Source: Streptomyces fumigatiscleroticus
GTDB taxonomy: Bacteria; Actinomycetota; Actinomycetes; Streptomycetales; Streptomycetaceae
DNA length: 64,000 nt
Direction of reading: 5' to 3'
Assembly: GCF_014647975.1 (NCBI RefSeq)
Contig: NZ_BMQF01000007.1
Coordinates: 248,001-312,000, forward strand
Positions 17,023 through 24,407 of this stretch are shown here, piece after piece. Made by a program: the position numbers and the translations under genes. The notes below the pieces were generated by a model that saw only the letters and a program-made list of their open reading frames with translations, ran no database searches and had not been told where the DNA came from. Positions within the stretch are counted from its first letter, which is position 1. Every line of letters starts with the position of its first letter.

Positions 17023-17079
17023 TCAGCGCGCCGGGAGGGGGTCCGGCGTCGTCGTCAGGGACGGAAGGGCGCGCTGCAT
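17023..17079 (-). CDS. thrS leader peptide with three consecutive Thr codons
   Basis: An 18-codon reading frame, MQRALPSLTTTPDPLPAR, starts at ATG 17079 and ends with TGA. Three ACG Thr codons in a row sit at positions 9-11. The stop is followed closely by the terminator hairpin at 16978-17003 and its alternative pairing. The arrangement is that of ribosome-mediated attenuation: stalling at Thr codons when charged tRNA-Thr is scarce would favour the alternative fold and thrS expression. The peptide itself probably has no other function. Expression is inferred, not shown. Confidence 0.82.
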   Translation of the reverse strand: MQRALPSLTTTPDPLPAR

Positions 17080-17233
17080 GTCCGCGACCGTAACAGCGCC
17101 GGGGCGGGGGACGCGACGGGTTTTCGGCCCACAGCTCACTCGTACGGCTCGGCGCGTGACCGCGCGCGAGGGGCGGTGCTCCCGTAGGGATGGAGGTAAC
17201 CGATCCTGGTCAGCCCCTCGGGAGAACACTCCG

Positions 17234-18010
17234 ATGCACCGCCCCCCGGCCGTCCGCCTCATCGTCACCCTGTCGGCAGCGTTCCTGCTGGCCGCGGCCG
17301 CCTGTTCCGCCGGCGGCCCGGAGCACTCCCGGCCGGCTCCCGCCTCCCCTGCGCCGGCGCGCTCCCCGGCCGCCGTCCCCTCGCCCGGCGCGACGGCCGC
17401 CCTCACCGAGGACCAGGCACACGCCGCCCTGATCACACCGTCCGATCTGGGCGAGCCGTGGGTCCCGACGCAGGGGGCGGCGACCTGGCGGGACGAGCTG
17501 CTCAAGAGCACCGCCGAGCGGCCCGACTGCCGGCGGCTGCTCGACGTCCTGTACACCGAGCGGCTCTTCGGCGCCGCCCGGGGCCCGCACGCGGTGACCG
17601 CCCTCGACGACGGTGACGACGAGGCCCAGCTGCGCTACCAGGTCATCGGCCGTCCGGCGGCCGACGCGGACCGCACGCTGGCCTGGCTGAGGTCGCTGCC
17701 GCGCACCTGCGGGCGGTTCACCGCGGTCTCGCCGCGCGGGGACCGGCGCGGCGTGCGGGTCACCGAGACGCCGCTGCCCGGGGCCGGGGACGCCCGCCAG
17801 GGCCTGCGGGTGGTGGTGAGCGGCGAGCGGGCCGACGGTGAGCCCGCCGTCCTGACCCTGGACGTCGCCGCGGTCCGGGTCGGCGAGGACGCGATCGGCG
17901 TCACCGACGGCGGCCTCGGCGAGGTGCCGGCCGAGGCCCTCTGGACGGCCGTGGAACTCGGTGCGCAGCGGCTGACGGAGCTCAGGAGGCGGGGGCGGGT
18001 ACAGGTCTGA
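17234..18010 (+). CDS. hypothetical lipoprotein
   Basis: A 258-residue exported lipoprotein. The N-terminus has a hydrophobic signal and the lipobox LAAAACSAGG, then a Pro/Ala-rich linker. The mature part (LTEDQAHAALITPSDLGEPWVP, then RPDCRRLLDVLYTERLFGA) resembles sensor-like extracellular lipoproteins common in Streptomyces. I cannot name a ligand. It diverges from the thrS leader; the ATG at 17234 was chosen because the signal peptide starts there. Confidence 0.85.
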   Translation: MHRPPAVRLIVTLSAAFLLAAAACSAGGPEHSRPAPASPAPARSPAAVPSPGATAALTEDQAHAALITPSDLGEPWVPTQGAATWRDELLKSTAERPDCRRLLDVLYTERLFGAARGPHAVTALDDGDDEAQLRYQVIGRPAADADRTLAWLRSLPRTCGRFTAVSPRGDRRGVRVTETPLPGAGDARQGLRVVVSGERADGEPAVLTLDVAAVRVGEDAIGVTDGGLGEVPAEALWTAVELGAQRLTELRRRGRVQV

Positions 18011-18054
18011 CCCGCGCCCGCGCGGTGTCCGGCACCGCCGCACCGGCCGTCGGC

Positions 18055-18792
18055 TCAGGAAGCTCCCAGGTGGGGCCTCACCAGGTCCGCCGGCGAGAGA
18101 GAGCGGTCCGCCAGCGCACGGGCCACCGCCGAGAGCGGCCTGCCGTCCTTCTCCGCGTACCGGCGCATCCGCTCCGTCGCCTCGGCGAGGGAGATGCCCT
18201 CGGTCTCCGCGATCAGTCCCTTGGCCAGCTCGACGGCCGCCTTGGCGGAGACGGCCGCCTGGAGGGAGGTCAGCAGGTCGTGCGGTCGTTTGCGGTCGGC
18301 GGGCCAGTGGGCCAGGCTCAACGCGACCACGTCGCTCATGCCCTGCGCCACGGCCACGTCGGCGTCCGGCAGGCCGCCACGGTCCCGGCTGGCCAGGGAC
18401 ACCGCGCCGATCGGCCGGCCGTCGAGCCGCAGCGGCACCACGTGCACGCAGAGGTAACCGGCCGCCAGGGCCTGCTCGGTGTAGTCGGGCCAGCGGACGC
18501 CGGCGCGCAGATCGCCGGCGGCGACGGGTTCGCCGGTGCGGAAGCAGTCGACGGCGGGCCCCTGGTCCTGCTCCACCTGGCGCAGGTCCAGCCGGCCCAG
18601 CGCGTCGTCCGAGGCGGCCATGAAACGCAGCACGCCCCGCGCGTCGGCCATCACCACGCCCACCGCGTCCACGGCCAGCAGGTCCGTGCAGTGCCCGCCG
18701 AGCCGGTCGAACAGGTCCAGCGGGTCGAAGTGTGCGCTGAGGGTGTCCGCCAGGTCGACGAAGGCACGCGTGAGCCGCAGCTCCCGGTTCAT
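18055..18792 (-). CDS. GAF-ANTAR regulator (third of cluster)
   Basis: A 245-residue protein: GAF domain at about 15-160 and ANTAR RNA-binding domain at about 175-235 (AAVELAKGLIAETEGISLAEATERMRRYAE). ANTAR proteins bind paired hexaloop hairpins in nascent RNA and prevent termination; the GAF domain should sense a small ligand or redox state. It is the last of three tandem minus-strand GAF-ANTAR genes, each with its own start. Ligand and RNA target are not readable. Confidence 0.92.
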   Translation of the reverse strand: MNRELRLTRAFVDLADTLSAHFDPLDLFDRLGGHCTDLLAVDAVGVVMADARGVLRFMAASDDALGRLDLRQVEQDQGPAVDCFRTGEPVAAGDLRAGVRWPDYTEQALAAGYLCVHVVPLRLDGRPIGAVSLASRDRGGLPDADVAVAQGMSDVVALSLAHWPADRKRPHDLLTSLQAAVSAKAAVELAKGLIAETEGISLAEATERMRRYAEKDGRPLSAVARALADRSLSPADLVRPHLGAS

Positions 18793-18849
18793 CGCAGCCT
18801 CCCGCCACCGCTACGGCGCCCGGCCACCGGGCTTCGCGCCCGAGCGTAC

Positions 18850-19662
18850 TCAGTCACGGTCGAACCTCTTCCTGTGCGTTACCACTTCGCGCGCCACCTC
18901 CAACGCGGTACGGCCGGACGCGAAGGCGTGCGCGCGAAGCCGGGCCAGCGCCTCGTCGGCGCTCACGCCGAGCTGGGCCATGATCATGCCGATGGCCTGG
19001 TAGACCTCGTCGTGATCCGTGGCCAGTCCACTCAGCCAGGGTTCTTCGCCCTGCCCATTCTCCTCCGCCCGGGGGAGCGCCATCAGGGCCACCGTCATGA
19101 CGCCGGCCACCATGTGCGCGGTGCGGATCTCCTCGGCGGTGAGCTCGCCGGGAACGCTGCGGTAGAGGTCGAGGGTGCCCACGCACACCGCGTCGTTGCC
19201 CAGGGGCATGGAGTAGACCGCCTGGACGCCGGCGGCCATGGCCTGCTGCGCGAAGACGGGCCAGCGGCGCGCGTCCTGCCCGGCCGTCAGATCGGAGGCG
19301 AGCACGGGGGCGCCGATCTCCGCGGCGTACATGCAGGGCCCGTCGCCCAGGGTGGCCTGGACATCGGACACGTACGCGGCCTGGTCGCTGCTCGCGCTCA
19401 GCTGGACGGGCATGCCGTCGGTGCGCAGGGAGACGCTCGCGCCGACGACCGGCAGCAGTTTCACCGCCAGCGCGCACAGCCTTCCCGGTACCTCTTCCGG
19501 GCCGGCCCCGCGCACCCCGTCCGCGATCACGTCCGAGGCACGCACCCAGTCGCGGGCGCGCTCCCCGCCGGCGTCGCGGCCGGGCAGCCGGAAGTCCCTG
19601 CCAGAGGCGCCGAAGGGATCGGCTTCACCGGGAGCGCCCTCGGCGTCGTCCGTGGGCCGCAC
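18850..19662 (-). CDS. GAF-ANTAR regulator (second of cluster)
   Basis: A 270-residue protein with GAF (about 55-190) and ANTAR (about 205-262: VYQAIGMIMAQLGVSADEALARLRAHAF). The GTG at 19662 has AAGGAGG at eight bases, so I prefer it to upstream ATGs. The GAF contains the GDGPCMYAAEIG motif common in this group. 57 bases separate it from the next member downstream. Confidence 0.92.
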   Translation of the reverse strand: MRPTDDAEGAPGEADPFGASGRDFRLPGRDAGGERARDWVRASDVIADGVRGAGPEEVPGRLCALAVKLLPVVGASVSLRTDGMPVQLSASSDQAAYVSDVQATLGDGPCMYAAEIGAPVLASDLTAGQDARRWPVFAQQAMAAGVQAVYSMPLGNDAVCVGTLDLYRSVPGELTAEEIRTAHMVAGVMTVALMALPRAEENGQGEEPWLSGLATDHDEVYQAIGMIMAQLGVSADEALARLRAHAFASGRTALEVAREVVTHRKRFDRD

Positions 19663-19776
19663 GTCACCGCCTCCTTCGATCAGCCACGTCATTATCGACC
19701 AGGTGCTCCCCGAGCAGGAACCTGTGAGGGGCACAGCGTGTGGTCCGAGGCGGCCGCCCGAGAAGGCCACGGGCGA

Positions 19777-20586
19777 CTACCCCTCGCCCACCGGGCGAAA
19801 CCCCGGCTCACCGGGCCCGGACTCCGACGGGATCCGCGGCCGCAGCGGCCGCACGGAAGGGGGGCGTCCGGACACACTCGTGACGATGCCGGCGGCCAGG
19901 TCGCGCAGTTTCACGTTCCGGTTCTGCGAGGCGCGGGCGAGGATCGCCAGGGCCTGTTCGGCGGTACAGCGCTGCTGCGCCATGAGGATGCCGAGCGCCT
20001 GGTCGATCACGGTGCGCGAGGCGATCGCGCGCTCGAGGTCCCGGCTGAACTGCGCCTGCCCCGCGAGCTTCAGGGCGACGCCCAGCGCACCGGAGGCGTG
20101 GCCCGCGAAGACGGCGGCCCGCTCCCGCACCGGCCCGGGGAAACTGCCCGGCGCGGTGGCGTACAGGTTCAGGGCGCCGGCGGCCTCCTGCCGGGGCGGG
20201 GCCAGCGGCAGCGCGAGCACGCTGCGCAGGCCGCACTGGCGGGCGAGGAGCGGAAAGGCGCCGAAGCGGTCCTCCCGGTCGAGGTCCTCGATGTGGTGCG
20301 GCGTCCCGGTGCGCAGCGTCTCCAGGCAGGGGCCCTCGCCCGTCTCGTACTGCCGCCGGTCGACACAGTGCACCGCCTCGTGGCTGGCCGCGGCGGTGTA
20401 CGGACGAGGGGCGTCCTCGGATTCCAGGGTGACCGAGCAGGACACCGGGACGGACAGCTCCGTCGCGGCGAGAGTGACCAGTGCCTGGAGGAACTCCTCC
20501 GCCCGGTCGGCCTCCAGCAGCAGCGTCTGCAACCGGACCAGCAGCTGTTCGCCGCTCCCCGGCCCGGTGGACTGGGCATCCGTCAC
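19777..20586 (-). CDS. GAF-ANTAR regulator (first of cluster)
   Basis: A 269-residue protein: GAF (about 15-155, with YETGEGPCLETLRTG) and ANTAR (about 172-225: VIDQALGILMAQQRCTAEQALAILARAS). A Pro/Arg-rich tail follows. The GTG at 20586 is used. Being first, it probably shares a promoter region at 20587-20658 with nothing else; the next gene upstream ends at 20659 on the same strand. Confidence 0.92.
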   Translation of the reverse strand: MTDAQSTGPGSGEQLLVRLQTLLLEADRAEEFLQALVTLAATELSVPVSCSVTLESEDAPRPYTAAASHEAVHCVDRRQYETGEGPCLETLRTGTPHHIEDLDREDRFGAFPLLARQCGLRSVLALPLAPPRQEAAGALNLYATAPGSFPGPVRERAAVFAGHASGALGVALKLAGQAQFSRDLERAIASRTVIDQALGILMAQQRCTAEQALAILARASQNRNVKLRDLAAGIVTSVSGRPPSVRPLRPRIPSESGPGEPGFRPVGEG

Positions 20587-20658
20587 GACGGACTCTCCAA
20601 CCTGCGGGATCGGTGGTCGGATCCCGGATACCCCGTCACACCGGAATGAGGCCGGGCG

Positions 20659-21552
20659 CTACCGCTTCTCGTAGGGATCCGCCGGCTGCTTCACCCGTTC
20701 GACGTCCGTGGCGTCCAGGACGGGGGGCCAGGCGGCGTCCGAGCCCGGCGCGCCCTCGGGGTGCCAGGTGCCGGTGACGGTGACCCAGGTGCCGGTTGCC
20801 GGGGCGTCCTGCGAGGTCCTGGTGCGGATCTCGGCCTTGCCGGTGGTGGCGTCGGCGGCACAGCAGGAGACGAGGAGCCGGGTGACGTACCAGGTGCCGT
20901 CGTCGTCGCGGGTGACGAAGCCGGTCAGACGGACGGTACGTCCCTTCAGGGACCGCTCGCTGTCGTAGACCGCGCGGGAGCCGAACTCGGCGAGGGTCAG
21001 CTCCACCGGGTCGCCGGACGGCAGCGCCGGGAAGGTGCCGACGCCCTGTGCGGCGCGCTGGGCCGCCTCGCGCTCGGCGCTGTAGGAGCCGAGGGCGGGC
21101 GGCGGGAAGAGCAGCAGGGCCAGCGCGGGCAGCGTGAGCAGCCAGGCGACGCGGGGGCCGGCGGGGCCGTGGCTGTGCCCGTGCGCGCCGCCATGGACGT
21201 CACCGTCGCCGCGCCCGTCCTCGCCGTGTCCTTCGTCGGCGTGCCCGTCCCCGTCGGCGTGCCCGTCCCCGTCGGCGTGCCCGTCCCCGTCGGCGTGCCC
21301 GTCCCCGTCGGCGTGCCCGTCCCCGTCGGCGTGCCCGTCCCCGTCGGCGTGCCCGTCCCCGTCGGCGTGCCGCGAGCGCCACGCGGTGGCCGCCGTCACC
21401 GCCGCGAGCAGCACCAGTGCGACGCCGGACACCACCAGCCAGGGCCGCAGCCCCGCCTGCACGTACCGCAGGTACAGCTCCGAGAAGAGCGAGATGCGCA
21501 GCACCGCCGCGCCGGTCAGCGCGAGCAGCACCGCCGGACCGTACCGCCTCAC
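20659..21552 (-). CDS. TIGR03943-family protein with His-rich tandem repeat
   Basis: A 297-residue partner protein of DUF318 permeases (TIGR03943). N-terminal membrane helices (AVLLALTGAAVLRISLF, WLVVSGVALVLLAAVTAATAW), then a His/Asp/Gly linker made of HADGDG repeats, a third helix (VAWLLTLPALALLLF), and a soluble C-terminal domain with RLTGFVTRDDDGTWYVTRLLVSCCAADA, the family signature with a Cys pair. The GTG start overlaps the permease stop (GTGA). The His/Asp repeat suggests divalent metal binding, perhaps zinc, by analogy with Zur-controlled homologs elsewhere. Confidence 0.92.
   Translation of the reverse strand: MRRYGPAVLLALTGAAVLRISLFSELYLRYVQAGLRPWLVVSGVALVLLAAVTAATAWRSRHADGDGHADGDGHADGDGHADGDGHADGDGHADGDGHADGDGHADEGHGEDGRGDGDVHGGAHGHSHGPAGPRVAWLLTLPALALLLFPPPALGSYSAEREAAQRAAQGVGTFPALPSGDPVELTLAEFGSRAVYDSERSLKGRTVRLTGFVTRDDDGTWYVTRLLVSCCAADATTGKAEIRTRTSQDAPATGTWVTVTGTWHPEGAPGSDAAWPPVLDATDVERVKQPADPYEKR
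21235..21372 (-). repeat. 18-bp tandem repeat encoding HADGDG
   Basis: Seven identical copies of GTCGGCGTGCCCGTCCCC (plus strand) and a partial eighth. Perfect identity shows recent expansion or active homogenisation. Confidence 0.97.
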
Positions 21553-22553
21553 AGCAGCCACCACCCCGTCAGCACGCTGCACACCACGGCCACCACCCAG
21601 GTCGCCGACGCGAACCGCACCGCGAAGGCCCGCCCGAACGTCCCGGTCTGGAGGGCGATCAGCTTCAGGTCGACCATCGGGCCCACCACCATGAACGCCA
21701 GCCGCGCGGTGGCCGGGAAGCCGCTGAGCGAGGCCGCGACGAACGCGTCGGCCTCGCTGCACACGCACAGCACGACGGCCAGCACCGCCAGCAGCGGCAC
21801 CGCCAGCCACGGCGAGGCGGTGAAGACGTCCAGGACCGACCGCGGTACGGCGATGTCGAAGGTGGCCGCCGCCGCGGAGCCCAGCACCAGGAAGCCGCCC
21901 GCGTGCAGGAAGTCGTGGCGCAGCCCGGCGGCGAAGCCGCCCCAGCCCGACGGGCCGGACCCGCCGCGGCCCCGGGGCGGGCGCAGCCACTCCTCCTTGC
22001 CGAACCGGGCCCACAGCCAGCCCATCACCACCGCCGCCGCCAGCGAGGCGAGCAGCCGCCCCAGCACCATCGACGGCTGCCCGGGGAACGCGGTCGACGT
22101 CGCCACCAGCACCACCGGGTTGATCGCGGGCGCCGACAGCAGGAAGGCCAGGGCCGCCGCCGGGGCCACGCCCCGCCGCATCAGGCTCCCGGCCACCGGC
22201 ACCGAGGCGCACTCGCAGCCGGGCAGCACGACACCGGCCGCGCCCGCCACGGGCACGGCGAGCGCCTGGTTGCGGGGGAGCAGGCGGCTGAAGACCCGTT
22301 CCGGCACGAAGGCGCCGATCGCCGCGGACACCACGGTGCCCAGCAGCAGGAAGGGCACGCCCTGGACGACGACGGCGGTGAACACCGTCCACCAGGCCGC
22401 CACCGCCGGCGTGTACAGGTCCAGCGCCAGGGTCGGGCCCAGCACCGAGACCACCGTCGCGATGGCGATCAGCGCGGTGCCGCCCAGCACGGCGTACACG
22501 AGCGCGCGCACGGCGAGCCGCAGGCCGTCGGCCACAGTCCGTCGGTTCTCCAC
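21549..22553 (-). CDS. DUF318-family permease
   Basis: A 334-residue integral membrane protein of the DUF318/YraQ permease family, with about eight helices. Conserved features: VLPGCECASVPVAGSLMRRG (P-G-C-E-C-x-S), LLSAPAINPVVLVAT and a second LCVCSEADAFVAASL. The paired Cys motifs lie inside membrane segments. It forms an operon with the TIGR03943 gene. Cargo is unknown; a metal or a small acid is plausible. The start codon is GTG with a weak ribosome site. Confidence 0.92.
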   Translation of the reverse strand: MENRRTVADGLRLAVRALVYAVLGGTALIAIATVVSVLGPTLALDLYTPAVAAWWTVFTAVVVQGVPFLLLGTVVSAAIGAFVPERVFSRLLPRNQALAVPVAGAAGVVLPGCECASVPVAGSLMRRGVAPAAALAFLLSAPAINPVVLVATSTAFPGQPSMVLGRLLASLAAAVVMGWLWARFGKEEWLRPPRGRGGSGPSGWGGFAAGLRHDFLHAGGFLVLGSAAAATFDIAVPRSVLDVFTASPWLAVPLLAVLAVVLCVCSEADAFVAASLSGFPATARLAFMVVGPMVDLKLIALQTGTFGRAFAVRFASATWVVAVVCSVLTGWWLL

Positions 22554-22582
22554 GTGCCTCGTTCCCGGTCGTCCGTCTCCCC

Positions 22583-22652
22583 GCGCAGGCTGACCGGCGC
22601 AGGCTGACCGGCGCAGGCTGACCGGCGCAGGCTGACCGGCGCAGGCTATCCG
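22583..22652. repeat. five 14-bp tandem repeats upstream of the permease
   Basis: GCGCAGGCTGACCG is repeated four times exactly and once with two changes, ending 31 bases or more upstream of the permease start. It lies where operators would be, but could be a neutral minisatellite. Confidence 0.95.
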
Positions 22653-22679
22653 GTGCCTCTGTGCGGCGTCCGGGGACCG

Positions 22680-24023
22680 TCACAGAGGAGGCTGTGCCGG
22701 GGCCGGGCCCAGGGTCGTGGTGCCGGGGGCCGTACGGTGGCCCAGGCCCGTGCGGTAGACGTCGAGCGCGGCCTCCACCCGGCCGGTGCGGCGCAGCAGA
22801 TCGCCCAGGAGCCGGCAGAGGTCGGCCAGGTCACCGGCGGCCCCGGCCCGCTCCAGCAGGCTGAGCGCCCGGACGTAGTGCTCCTCGGCGGCCTCGGTCT
22901 CCTTCGCGTCCTCGGCGATGATGCCGAGCAGCCGGTGCGCCGCCGCGGCGTGCACCGCGCCCCGCTCCGGCGACAGATCGCCGAGGACGTCGCGCAGCAG
23001 ACCGGCCGCCTCCTCGGACCTGCCGCGCCGGTGCAGTACGTCGGCCAGCTCGACGGCGACCTGGCTGCTGTAGAGGGCGGCCCGCTTGGCGGACAGCATG
23101 GCCAGGGCCTCGCGCAGCTCGGTCTCGGCGCGCTCCAGCTCGCCGTTCTGCGCGTACACGTATCCGCGCATCCAGTGGCAGTTGGCCAGCTCGGTGCGGA
23201 GCTGGAGCGTGCGGTACAGCTCGGCGGCCTTGGCCAGCGAGGCGTCGGCCTCGGCGAGCCGTCCCTCGGCGAGCAGGGTGCGGGCCACCGACCGGTGCAT
23301 GCGGGCCACCAGCGCCGGGTCGCCCGAGCGGGGGGCGAGGGCGAGGGCCAGCTCGGCCGCCTGCGCCGCCCGGGCGTGCGCGCCCATGTCCATGTACGGC
23401 CCGATGGCGCTGGCGTAGAGCAGCAGCAGCGCGTCCGGGTCGTGCAGCCCGCCGCGGTTCAGCTCGTCCAGCGTGGACTCCAGCAGATAGACGGCGTAGC
23501 GCAGCTCACCGGCCAGGTAGTGGGCGAGGGCGCGGCCGCGCAGGGCGGGGACGCGGGCCGGCAGCGGCGAGCCGGCCAGGCACTCCTCCGCCTGCTCGAA
23601 GTACTGCCGCCCGGCGGCCAGGTCACCGGTCTCCACGGCGCACTCCCCGAGCCCGAGCAGAGCGGCGGCCCGCATCTCCGCGAGCCGGTGCGTCTCCGCC
23701 TCCGTGAGCACCTTGCCGTACTGCTCCGCCGCCTCCTCGGCCTCCCCCGTGGCGAGGGTGCGCTGCGCCTCGGTGAGCGCCAGGCGCAGATCGGTGGCGA
23801 GGCGGGCGGGGCGCCCGGTGGCCAGCTCCTCGTAGGCGACGCCGAGCCGGCCGGCGATGTGCCGCAGCGCCGCCTCGGAGGCGCGGACCCGGCCCGCCTC
23901 GACCGTGGAGATGTAGGCCGGCGTGTACGCCGGCTGGGCCAGCTGCTTCTGCGTCAGCCCGCGCTCCAGCCGCAGCCGCTGCACCCTGCGCCCGATCGTG
24001 CCCGGATCGTCCCGCTCCCCCAC
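22680..24023 (-). CDS. HTH-TPR transcriptional regulator
   Basis: A 447-residue protein with an XRE-type helix-turn-helix at 10-70 (IGRRVQRLRLERGLTQKQLAQPAYTPAYISTVEAGR) followed by about nine TPR-like helical repeats to residue 430. This is the architecture of peptide-sensing RRNPP-like regulators and of several Streptomyces developmental regulators. It is transcribed away from a small secreted ORF (24123) across a 99-base gap holding an AT-rich palindrome. Whether it binds a peptide cannot be read from sequence. Confidence 0.9.
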   Translation of the reverse strand: MGERDDPGTIGRRVQRLRLERGLTQKQLAQPAYTPAYISTVEAGRVRASEAALRHIAGRLGVAYEELATGRPARLATDLRLALTEAQRTLATGEAEEAAEQYGKVLTEAETHRLAEMRAAALLGLGECAVETGDLAAGRQYFEQAEECLAGSPLPARVPALRGRALAHYLAGELRYAVYLLESTLDELNRGGLHDPDALLLLYASAIGPYMDMGAHARAAQAAELALALAPRSGDPALVARMHRSVARTLLAEGRLAEADASLAKAAELYRTLQLRTELANCHWMRGYVYAQNGELERAETELREALAMLSAKRAALYSSQVAVELADVLHRRGRSEEAAGLLRDVLGDLSPERGAVHAAAAHRLLGIIAEDAKETEAAEEHYVRALSLLERAGAAGDLADLCRLLGDLLRRTGRVEAALDVYRTGLGHRTAPGTTTLGPAPAQPPL

Positions 24024-24084
24024 CGTTCAACTCCCCCCGCGGTCCTTGCCGTTGGCCTTTGCCGGGCCCTAGGTTAAACCGCGA

Positions 24085-24100
24085 ATTAAACGCGCTTAAT
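24085..24100. promoter_or_regulatory. AT-rich palindrome, candidate operator
   Basis: ATTAA-ACGCGC-TTAAT, preceded by a related TTAAACCGCG at 24074-24083. This is the only AT-rich stretch in the divergent region between the HTH-TPR gene and the small ORF. Confidence 0.5.
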
Positions 24101-24122
24101 ACATTGCTGTTGCGAGGTCGCC

Positions 24123-24407
24123 GTGCTCGAACGCACACGCACCGCCGAGCGGTACGCCAGAGGTCTCGCCGCCGCCGTCGTCGCCGTCGCCGCCCTGGTC
24201 CTCGCGGCCAACGCGGGCCCGGCGCGGGCGACGGAACCGGGGCCGGCCCGGCACACCGCCCCCGCCGCGAACGCCCTGGCCGACGGCGGCCGCCAGCCCC
24301 GGCCGGTCAGTCCGGCAGCGCCTTGCGCAACGCCTCGTCCAGGCTCTTCGCCAGCTCCGAGTCGCTCGGCGGGTCCTCCTGGAAGAGTCTGCCCAGCTCC
24401 GCCGTGA
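24123..24407 (+). CDS. small secreted ORF opposite the HTH-TPR regulator
   Basis: A possible 94-residue product from GTG 24123. The N-terminus is a good export signal: RTRTAERYARG, then LAAAVVAVAALVLAANAGPARA. The mature part is Pro/Ala/Arg-rich with no recognised domain. The last 100 bases overlap the 3' end of the oppositely transcribed substrate-binding gene, so the C-terminus may be shorter in relatives or partly spurious. Its place beside a TPR-type regulator makes it a candidate pro-peptide. Low certainty. Confidence 0.4.
   Translation: MLERTRTAERYARGLAAAVVAVAALVLAANAGPARATEPGPARHTAPAANALADGGRQPRPVSPAAPCATPRPGSSPAPSRSAGPPGRVCPAPP

Noticed and set aside
20659-21552. Reading the plus strand of the 18-bp repeat as a PSACPS/PVGV repeat protein
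   Set aside because: The minus frame continues as a complete TIGR03943 protein coupled to its permease.
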